Source: Ascidia mentula
Taxonomy: Eukaryota; Chordata; Ascidiacea; Phlebobranchia; Ascidiidae
DNA length: 64,000 nt
Direction of reading: 5' to 3'
Assembly: GCA_947561715.1 (NCBI GenBank)
Contig: OX387205.1
Coordinates: 1,989,001-2,053,000, forward strand
In this document: positions 43,701-55,700 of the stretch, piece by piece
Numbering within the stretch: position 1 is the stretch's first letter
How the letters are laid out: each line of letters begins with the position of its first letter
Program-made: the position numbers and the translations under genes
The notes under the pieces: model-generated
Seen by the model: the letters and a program-made list of their open reading frames with translations, nothing else
What the model was told of the DNA's origin: nothing
The model's database searches: none

Positions 43701-46700
43701 TTTGACCTTTCTTCTTCATTCCCTTCTCACTTCTTTCCTCAAGAGTTTCTTCCATGGGAAGATAGTTTGAATGGAGATGGTTCAGATTTTGATACTAATG
43801 ACGACATTTTTGAGATCAGCGCTACCAGAAAAAGTACTTAAAACAAAGCTAGATCAAAAAAACTGTGGCTGCAATTGGAATAAAATGGTAAAATGTCATG
43901 GCAACTCTTAAAATAGAGGCAATAAGTCAAAAATGAAGTGATCATAATCAAAGCAGCTACAGAAGGAAAACATATGATGACATCACAAAAGACAGATTCT
44001 AAACAAGTTATCGGTTCTCATAATTCCTGATTCTCTCTTTAATATTGACTTTATGACAAGCTCGGAAACTTGGCCTTTTCTTGACATCGGCAATTTTTAC
44101 AGTCGACGTTTGCTGGCTTTGCAAAAATCTCCTTTTCGCTCCCATGGTTGAAACAGCATTAATTTGTCTTTTTGTCAACTTCTCAGATTTCGATTGTTTT
44201 GCAATATTGTGCTTTGGAAGTTTAACCACTTTTGATGAATCCAGATGACACTTTCTTGGCTTGGTGCGACGTCTTTGCCATTTTGCAACAAAACATCTTG
44301 TCTCGTCTTTACAAATCGACTTTACTTCAAGCAAATGCAAATCCTTCATGAAGATGAAGCCAGAGGTTAGATAAGATACAAGCCCAGAAAAGCAAGAAAT
44401 AACAGGTTAGTTGAGCATGCCTGTTAGAGCACTGAACAATACAAACCTTAACTTCCACACTTTCACTGTGTGTGACTGACTCTCTTCCAACAATTCCAAA
44501 TCGCAAACCATCATCTGTATCGTGCGATATCATCCGCAAACCATCAAAATCGGAATACTGACTGCTTTCTGTTTGAAGCACCGGATATCCAGCTACATGC
44601 TGTCCCCACCCCTGTTTCATTTTCATGGCCTCCACGCTGTCTTTGCGCAGCATGGGGTTTTTCTGTGCGCTTTTTGAGGGGTATTCCCCAGGTTTGGGGG
44701 GTCGTGGAGGAGCCACAGAGCTCTGCATAGTTATGTTTAAGTTATGTACTAATCGATGAAACCTAGTCAGGTTTGTTATCAGGGCTTATGCAAATGTTTT
44801 TCTTAAATCCCACAAATCAACCATTTCTACCCACGCAATATATTTACTAAAAAAATATTATTGTATGATACACATGTCAGTCACAGTAAAACTTTCCAAA
44901 TTGGAATGACTTACATGCCATTAACACTCAATGCATACAGTTAATTTATTGGCAACCCTTTTTCTCCTTTACCTTCCTAGACCAAATAGAACTTTTTTAT
45001 TCAACATAACACCAAGATAATATTGTTGAGCTACTTTGTTACAAAACTTGTGATAAAATATTTGAGAACACAATTCACAACTGACTGAACAACACACTTA
45101 TAATTAGTGCATCTGCCCAAACTGAACTGATTCATTTTATTGTCTGAAATAAATTGCTCCAGGACAGGATTAACTTCTAGGAAGTTAAATTTACGCAAAC
45201 ATGGGATAATCTTTTACAATGCTTTGCACATGGGAGCTATGTTCAGGCTAAGTTGTTTTAATGCAATGTAGTTTTGTTTTGTATGATTGCAAATTCAGTA
45301 CTATATTAATTTACTTAGGGAGTCCACTGGCAGAAACAATTATTCTAATCACATTTTCTAAAGATTTCTGAAATGAATTTAGATTAAAAAAAATTTTGAC
45401 TTAAATTTTTTGATGGATAATATTATGACAACGATGCCTAAAAACATCATACAATGAGAAATCGGTCTATTTAAACCTAGTTTTATGCCTCATTTATTTA
45501 AATAAATTAATGCAACTTATTTACATGCTTATACATACTTGTGAAATGTTGACATCATAATTCCAATCATCAGAAACGTTGTTGTTCGCGTCAAAGCTGT
45601 CAGCAATTGAATCCATTCGCTGTTAATGAAAATGCACCACTAATTGAACAACTAATTACAAATGATAGACAAGGAAGTGTATGTTAATCTATACAAACCA
45701 TCTACACAATGCTAACATTTTTCTTCCACACAAAACCATTTCCTTGTGGTTGTGATACAACCACATACTTCATTTGCAAATAAATAAACCCACTCAAGAG
45801 TTTGGTAATATTATGCACAATATTCTGGTATTTAAATATCTTTATACTGAGTCATTTTAAATTGTAATTATAATATCTTTAAATACATTGTTTCTGCTAG
45901 TATTCAATATTAATGGACATCCTGTAGCGAGTGTTTTATTATAGTATTTACATAAACAGCCCAGAGGTAATTAATTAAAATTACCAAAGACAGAATTGCT
46001 TAAATATTTTGTGACGTTAACAGGAAATTAGAAATGCAATAGTGTATTGTTTTACTAAGGAATTTTTTACAGAGCACCACAAAATATGCATCACCTGTGT
46101 ATCATCTGTAGATTGAGATTGGCCCCATTCATTTTTCTCTTGTTCCAGTGATTGTTGTATAAGACGAGCAACCTGAAGGAAAAAAAAACATTTGAAATCC
46201 TTATTTTAAGGTTTTCTTTGGGACTTGCAATGGGTTGAGGAATATTATCAGACAAGGCATGTTGCCAATAACTTTAACACGAAATAAAAGACATCATATG
46301 TCTGCCCTTAGTCAACATAGAAGGTTTTGGAAGATGAAAGCAGCACAGTTTATCACCAAAACTATGTTTAATGTAAACCAGCTACGAACCTCTGATTCTT
46401 CGTTGCCTTCCTTTTCCCGTCCAATCTTAAATTGAACTATTCCATTGGTGTTCCGCAACACCGATCCTGCATACGCTTGAGTGACTCCAACTAAAGAGTT
46501 GCCATCCACTTCAATAATTTGATCGTTAACTTGGATTCTAAAAAAATAAATATATTCCTTATTTCAAGTCTTAATTTGTTGAATTTGTTTTTTCATAGAG
46601 GAAAAATACGATTTCTGGTATTTTCAAAAAAAAAAACACTACATAGTTACATTATTGTACACAAAGAAAAAAAATGCTGATATGTGAACATTGATATAAT

Positions 46701-49700
46701 TTGTGGTAAGAGTTTGCAGTCTTCTGACAAGAAGTAAAAGTTATAGAGGCAAGTTACCGTCCATCTGCATCAGCAGTGCCACCCGGTGTTATAGTTTTTA
46801 CAAATATTCCCAACTTTTCCAGGCCTGCGTCCGCACCAACCCCCATTCCAATGATACTGATCCCCAAACCACCAGACCCTGGAACACAAGGAAATGAAAA
46901 AGTAGAATTTATTTTGCAATCGATAAGCAGCAAAGTTAACTGTCATAAAATTATAACAAATACCAAAATAAGCATAAAATACTTTCATAAATCCTTTTCC
47001 CAGGCATAAAATAGTGATAATTTTCAAGAAAGGATTTTTAATCCACAAAACAAAATTAAAACATCACCAGGTGGCAATAGAGAGCTACGATCACAATAAA
47101 AGTGTATTTTTGTCCCGAATTTGTTTCCAATTATTTTCGAATCAATAGATTTTTACGATGCAGTTGTGTAACTGTTTTCAGTACCTTTAAATAACTCCAC
47201 ATCAAACACGGCCATCTGTTCAACCCTTTTTTCCAGTTCGTACTCCGCCGATGCAGATACTGGATCGACGTCGTCATTGCATCGATCGTATTCACTCGTG
47301 GCGTAAGTAAGAAACACCTGAACAAAAATATTTCAGTAAAGTGTTTTTTTAGTTGAACTCGTATACATTTACTGTATGGGAGAATGTTTGTGTTTAGTGG
47401 GTGTAATTACGCGCTACGCGATTCAAAACGATTTGTCTGACAGTCGTAATTATGTCATTTTCGAAGATGCTACTTCAATCCATTTGATGGCAAAATTATT
47501 GTGTTGGATGCCATATAAGAATACACTAATGTGCGCATCTACAAAGCAGCAAGCAGACAAAGATTCGACCGCAACCTGCAAGCACTTAAGAGTTTCTTGG
47601 GGATAGGAAAACAAACAACAGAATAAAAGCAACAGCTTTTAATAGTTCAAGGTTGTTTCGCAATTTCACGACCCATCTGCCTCAATATCAGCGGGGCGGG
47701 GTCGGAAAGTCAAAAGCACGCGTGTGACGTCGTGTATTAAGGTTAATGACGACATAAAGAAAGAGCGCGGACAAACAATTGCAATTCGAAACACACGCCG
47801 GAACGCCATAAAACGAATGCGAGTAAACGAGTTCTCCAAATGGAAACTGGCGCCAGTCGGTTCTATGGTGACTGATCGAATGCAATATTACGAACATGTG
47901 TAGCGTGGTAAATAAATTCCAATGTTTAAACGAGAGTGTAAATTACGGTTTGAACAACGCCATATTGTCGCCCTTTTGCTATTTTGGTAAAGAGTTGAAA
48001 AGCTTACGAGGCCGTTTGAAAGTGATTAAAATTCCCTACCCAAGAAAATTCCGGAATTTCTTTAACCGTGTTGACTTTCTTTAAAAATAAAACCATCAAA
48101 ATCTCCGACTACGACGTTGATGATATTTGTACTTGTCGCTTTAAACGCTATTAGCGTTGACTGTTGCTTGTGCGATATACTAACGGCAATCTGTACTATT
48201 AATCTTAAGCAAAAAACTGGAAAGATAAAGTTCTTCGTATCAATGAATCATGTTTGTGGTAAGAGAAAGGGCTTTGAAATCCCGCAGTTTTTCTAAAACG
48301 ACCTCAGCGGACCAAAATATTTCGCCGGCAGGTGTGAGTAAACCTGAATGAAAAGAAACACCCTGAAGCGAAAACAGCAAACTTAAACAAGCAGAGACAC
48401 TCCTAGAACCTTTGCGGGCAAACTATTTAAAACCAAGTCCTGGTAGAAGGAATAATACAAAAATTAGCACGCAGGCAATCCAAGTCACGTGATCGGAAAT
48501 GGCCAATCGTGATTGGAAGAGCGTGAGAAGATTTTCTGTTTCCTGGACACGCCTGACCGCACACGAGTGGGATTGCACTGTAGTTTGTTGACACATGAAA
48601 GCTGAGAGGTGGAAATTGGAACTTGAAATTGATCTTGAACGTTGGAATGCGAGCGCTGACATTTCTGTTCCGTTTTCTCTGTATTTCTGGGCTAGTAGTA
48701 GTATATTACATAAGGCACAAAACATTATTAAACATTTTTGTGCGCCTGATTCCAATGCTAAATATGTTTTACGTTAAATATTCAAATGTTAAATATATGC
48801 TCAACGGCAATTTTAGGTATGTTTAACTCGTTGTAAACTTAAACAAATGCACATTTAATGATATTTGCTCATATAAACTTCGTACGTTTTGTGTTTGGCG
48901 GAAACGATCACTGAAATAGCAAACCAGAACTCCACATCAGAAAAATCACAACGTATGAAACAGGAATTAAATCAAAAACTTGATCCAAGTCGTCCTGGTC
49001 AGACGACACCAAATAAAACCAACTTGAAGCGGAAATCGGCGCCCGTGAGAAAAAGCACTTCGGGCTTTCAGAACTCATCACCGCTCTAAAACCATTGTGA
49101 CGTCACAGTCGCGTCAGCTGTGACGAAGCGCAAAATTTCGACACGCTTCGGCGAGAGTGAATAGTCGCGGCGAGGCTATTGTTACGGCATGGAGGCGAAC
49201 AGGGCGTGCGAAGCTCGCTTTGATACAAATGTTGCGTTTATCGCGAATCAAAAGATGACGCCTTGGGGCAGTTTGTTAAACAGGGATCGGTTTTGTCTTT
49301 CCAGCTGCGACAAAAATCCTCATTCAGGATCGATTCTATCTTGTGTTTTGGGGTGACATTGTACGTAATAATACAAGACACTAACAAGCAAAACTTGTAA
49401 AATGTAGCACAAAAACTTGCAACGATAAGTTTTTGGTGATGAAACAAAGTCTCGATTATCTTGGAATCGAACAATTCCACAAATGCACTTGAAAATAGCC
49501 TAAGGTTCGAAACGATTGTAGCTACAAACAAAACAAACTAGCGAAAATAAGCCAGCAGCAATAAACCGCATATTTACCATCAAGTGATTGCAGCATGAGG
49601 ATACACGGTCACGCACCGCAACCTGTTTGCATAACAACGTTGACATTTCAAATTTCGAGTCACAAAATTAAATTATTTTTATTTAGTTCACTAAACTTTG

Positions 49701-52700
49701 TTGCTTGCAAACACGGTCGATCGCAGGTTACAATAATTTTAACACCGCAATTGATTTTCCGAGGTTTAAACCTAATAAATTATTAACGAAGCTTAGATGA
49801 GGTCACACACTACAAGCGCAATACACTATGGGTATTGGCCACATAGCGACAATTTGGGGTAAACAAGCATTTACCCAATCCAAACAGCATTCCGTCAGAT
49901 ATTACAACCAAGGAAATCTTCCACACCATAGAAGAAATGCACGTTGTGTTTTGGGCAAAGAGGGGGACATGATCAATTTGTGGAAAGCATGAAACAGGTA
50001 TTCATGCGATATTTTATAACTTAGTTCGTGTTTCACAGTAAGAATAACATTGCATTCCAATTAAATAATTAAATACTATCATATGCAAACAAAAAATGGC
50101 GTTGTTTGTCTACGATTTTACAATACAGGCAACTTGTGACCTCCAAGAAAAACTCGTTTAACCGCAAATCTGCTGCACGGCTGTTACTGCGCACATGCAA
50201 CAAACATCTGCAACACCGGGTATGACCTCAGAACACGTTACGTAAAAGCGGTGATTGATGTACTATATTTTCGTTTTCTGATTTGGGGAATAAGTGTGGC
50301 AGACTGCATCCGGGTTTCCGGGAAAGAATCACAATGTTGGACAAAGCCAGAATTTCTGCGGTGAGAAGATTTACCAAAGAAGATATGATTAAGTGAGAAG
50401 ATTGCCAAGAAGATATGATTACGATTGCAACAATGAAAAGGCAATTATGAAAACATAAAAAACTTTCTACTCAATGGAAATTATATTGTTTTTCTTTGTT
50501 AATATGGTAAGTGAAGGGTAGAACAGGTTATTGAAGGGCTATCTAAGACATAAACTCTAATATTGAAATCAAAATTGCTATATATAATTATCTATATTTG
50601 ACCATTTATTTTTCATTACTACACTTATCTCAGGCAAAAAGTTTGCACAAGATATTGTTATTTATGGCAAATTTGGAATAGTGCTTGACAACCCTAAATT
50701 TGGGGATCCTAACCAAGGAAAAAGTCAGCACAGAAGCGCGACAACCTGCGGATCGATCTGATCATTACAATCCAACACAGCTTCCTGAATGACCCTGAAA
50801 TTTATAGTAAGACTACAGGTTGTATCCCTGTTCCTCGCTACAACACCTTATCATGATTGCAGACGTTTCACAAGTAATTGCTTGATGCTGGTTGTACAAC
50901 ACTTAATTTGGTGCCACATGAAAACAGGATTGTTCCATGATCTGTGACTCACTTTGAAATCAATGTGATTTGCCAGCAGTGCATTTTAATTGACAAACAT
51001 TTGTAGATATCTTGGAACTACTACAGGCCATACTGAATATGTTTGTATTGTCTCTTGCATTGCCCTTAAGTTTTTTTACCTTATTTGTAGACATACACTG
51101 TGCTTGCGAAATAAGGACTACTTCCATCACCAAATTGGATTATTTGTATTGATGAAAGTTTGGTTTTCCGCATTGGCCACAGTTTATTAACAACTGATCA
51201 CCAAGAAAAAAAAATTTTTTCGAACAGATTTTCTGTGTATGACAGGAAAACAACCGCTCATTAACTATGTTTGGAAATTTTGTATTTAATAGCTTGTGCT
51301 AAAAGCACCAAAACTTATTTATTCCACGAAATATTCAATATAGACACAATTTATCAGTATTTTACTTGTGTGTATGAACTTGTTTACTCATTTACAACAT
51401 AGCAATCTGGGAGAAGAAACCTTCAATAGATCATATCAGTGTGTATTGTGGCCGGCCACAAAACCACAGTTTATCAATTGTTATATGTTATCTGAAAGAG
51501 CATACTCTAATCCAACATTCATTACAGAACATCAAGCAGAACAAACATGCCATTATGACATCACAATGCCCAGAGTGCCTAGTGATGTTGCTACTGGAGC
51601 TTGGTTCTCAAGGTTTTGATCTATTACAGGAGCTTATGAACATAATCCAAAATTTTGTTTGCTGTTTCGATAGTTTGGCCATATTGTTGGTTTTCATATC
51701 AAACTTATTTTTCAATAACATACAAAAACATTGTTTGTTAAATTTGGAACAATATCATTAATTCACAAAACGTGTTGATGTTTTGCATGAAAATTTTTTT
51801 TGTAAAAAACAGCGAATTATTTAAACAGCCATTAGGCTCATGCAGGTCACATGTTAAACCACAATCATGTTTGCTAAGCTAGGAAAATGGCAACATTCTA
51901 AAGAGCTTCGAAACACAACAGGCATAGTAAATCATTACCAACTTTGACAAGCACGATACCCCCGAGTCCATGGCATTTAATGAACACACTGTGTATTTAT
52001 CTGGTCAAACATGCCAGTTTTATTTTCAATTCTAGTTAACCTCAACAAATAATGGAGATAAAATGGATTTTAATAATATTAGATTACATTGGCAATCACG
52101 TATGCAACCACCACTCAAGCAGTTGGTTTCTGTGGGTTGAAATGTCATTGATGTCATTTCCTCAGAATTGAAAATTTCAGGAACTCATTACTTTGAAGTG
52201 AAACAAAATGACCTTATGACAAATGAGAGCCGTAAATTTGTCCTGAAACCATGGCGCGGATACCTGGCGAGATCTACACAGTTAATGAGGGAGAAGATTC
52301 AATTTAAAAATATGCACCTTCCAACACAGACCACGTCTAACTATTTGATAGTAGATTGACAAATATAATCATTGATTTTTAGATCATTATACACATCACT
52401 AAAATGTGGATTACCATTTATGTCAACACAGTTTGCTTTGTGATGTAACATGATACACACCAAATGAAGGATAGACACTGTGACGCCTACGCTAAAGTCC
52501 ACTGATGGAAAAGCCAGGAAATGGCAACAAAAACGGTCGCCCACGCCTAAGGTTTTAAAAGCTTGGAAGAGCCGGCGAAACTGACGCATGGAAAAACTAT
52601 TTTTCAACTAAAAACAACCCAACCTCTTTTATTTAAATTCCAAAGCTTACTGGTAGCAGTGCAGCATGGAAAATATAAATAGAGTTGCCCTTTCATAATG

Positions 52701-55700
52701 TGTACTGTAGCACAAGTGGAGGTTAAATACATGACTCAAATTGGCTAAATGTGTTACTTAAATGTCAGTTAAATTGTACCTGATTGTTGTTAGGCAAAAT
52801 AAACTTAATCTAATTAGACAGAACTGACTGAGTTGCATGAAAAAATGTCATACAGAACTACATGTTTTGCACCACGGCACCAAGATAAGTACACCTTATG
52901 CCCACTACACCTTATCTAATATCATTAACTTGAGCATACTGTTCTGTTCTTATTTTGAAACACAGAAGCAACGTATAGTGAAGGCCATTGAAGTGTGGTT
53001 AAACTAGTATGCAGAAATGTGAAACAAGATAATTTTCTGCATAGCTTTAAAAAGAATAGTTGTTTACCAGAAGTGGGAACTGCTAAAACTTACAGGAATC
53101 GGAGCAGTGCTGAAGTTGACTTTAGTATGCTGATGAGAATCCACATTACCTCCCGTCTCATCATCTGACGAAGATGGGTGCTCAGGAAGACCCTTTGTTT
53201 CATAATAATACAACCCTCGGTGGTCAGTAAGAATTTCAGAATCCTCTTCTACAAGAAAAACAAAAGTAACTGTAGTCCAGTTGTCATTCTATGTGTGTTC
53301 CCCATTTAGCAATTTTATTATTTTTCACATTGCTTTGAACAATAAAACTTGGAAAATCTTTGGTGATTATTTTTTAAAACCTTTCAATGTAGATATTTTC
53401 ATTCTATTTTAGGATATTATAACAAAAGCAACAGGATGGAAGCAATTAAAAAACATTTAAACGCATGCAAACCAGATTGTTGATGTCTTTCTTCATTTTC
53501 CTGTGAGCCATAATGCATTGCTATGTCATCAAGGTCTGACTTGTTAACCTGTGAAAAGTAAAACGAAAAAAATTATATACATATATGGATGGAGAAAGGT
53601 GAGGTAGCACATCATGTATATATGTACAATACTGTGGTAAAATTTGATGGGTTGTTTGTAACCAAGGCATTATGGTTGGCTGTCATTCATATTGCATAAT
53701 CACAGAAAGTTTCATTGTTTACAAAAAGTTATGAAGCAATTGTTTGGAATCAAAACGGAAAACATTTATTTTCAGTTTTGGGTCGTCCGATAGTTAATCA
53801 TGTGTCACTACAACTGCAGTATCACCATTAAGTAAAACACACTAGCATTGAAAAAGGTTTTAACTGATTAGATTGTCAGTGATATGAATTAACAAAAATT
53901 CTGCATGAATATTTCCAATCAATCTACTCATACCAAAAATAACAGAAATCATTTGCAAAAGTCTATTTTGCACATCTTGACATTGCAGAAATGAAACCAA
54001 AATTAGGACAGGTTATTTTCTTTTATTGTTTCTCAGGAATTTGTAATTCCTTGCCTATCACCAAGATATGCAAAATAATCTTTCTATATCACCGTATTAA
54101 TCTGTCGCTCTAAATCTCTTTTACTTATTAACTATAAATCTATCTCTTTTTACCTCATAACTTACAGGACCACCGTCATCAGACTCCTGATCAGAATCCG
54201 AATGCCTATCCTCCAACTCTTCTCTGTCATACCCATTAACGAGATGCTCTTCCTTTGACTCAGGAGGAGTAAAATGGGGTTCTGGGGATACTGACACAGA
54301 TGGACTGTCATGCTGCGTTGAATCGGCTTCACCCGGCTCCAATGGTTCATTGTTGTCTATGTGCACTGTGTCTTGGAGCCCAAGTGCTTTGAATATGCTG
54401 TTTGTCAGTGGGGACTGTTGTGACATGGAGGATTTTTCAAGGAAGGAGTCAGATTCATGTGATTGTTGGTTAGGCCTTGACACATGTTCTCCAATGTGGT
54501 GACTCTTTTTGAGTTCAATCGTGTCTTTTGGCAATGAACTTGGTGTTTGATAATGACCAGTATCAACATGCTCTCTGTTGGGTGTCATGTCTGGCACTGG
54601 TGGAGAGGAAATTTCGGGGGGTTTGTGATCCTCAGGGTCTGGAATAATTAGACTTGCATCCAATGAGTTGGCAGAGCTTTTGTAAGTTCTGGAGTTTGTC
54701 ACCAATGGTTCACTTTTTGCCGCAGAGTCATCACCAGAATCGTGGCTCACAGACGTGCTTGAGTGGGATTGCAACGAACTACTAGTGTCAGAATCTGGTT
54801 TCTTCTCTTTGTCGAGCAAAGTGAGCTTTTCGATCACTAAGTTTGACACTGTGTTGGGGGAATTCACATTAGTTGGTTGATTTCCACCAGAGGGCATCGA
54901 AGCAAGTGAATTTTCCGGTGGACGGACACCCGATGGCAGAGCAGACATAGGAGTTGATTGGGCATAATTATAAGGTGACACAAATACAGAATCTGAATTT
55001 GAATTATCAGATTGTGAACCCACTGACTGTCTGCTGTCGTCCATTGCCGGTTTTGCATTTGCATGGTTGCTGACACTAGCCGAACTCTTTTTTGGCTGCG
55101 CAGACTTCTTGTGGTCTCCTGAAATTGCCTCCAAGTATTTGTTGACGTACACTGAGTCGTTTTCCATGATTACCATACTGCTTGGACGCTCTGCAGCAGG
55201 GGTTGGCGGTCTTTTTGATACAGAGGTTTTAGTGGGGCTTCCAACTTTGTTTTTGTAGCCATGATAACGGGAATCGCTGCGATCAGTTGATTTGGAGCGC
55301 TTTTCAAAGTTAAGGATTATCTCGCTGACATTTCGACGGGAATCTGAACAAAAAAACATAAGTTATTGCAAACCAGACACTATACCACCTTGTAGGTGTT
55401 ATAATATTCAACAAATAGTAGTATAAAATGATGTTTTTTTGCAAAATGGTTACTTAATCTACATCCACAAAAAAATATTTAATACCTTCTAGGTCGTAAT
55501 TCATTTAAAATCTTTCAGCACAAAGTGGAAAAAAAAACACTTAACTACAAGAAAATCTACCTAAAACACAATAAAAAAGACAATACAACTTAGCAAACAA
55601 CATCTTGAAATCGATTGCTTAGTGAATACTATAACTACTGGTTGTAAAGCCATGCCTTTAACAAGTTTCCCCTCCTCATAAGCAGGTGTGTTCCTTCTGG

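Noticed and set aside
54121..54153. Reading the neurabin frame on to a stop after KRDRFIVNK
   Set aside because: A GTAAAA donor after GAG at 54154 leads in phase into exon 53473-53548, and the PP1-docking and PDZ exons follow, so the extension is intronic.
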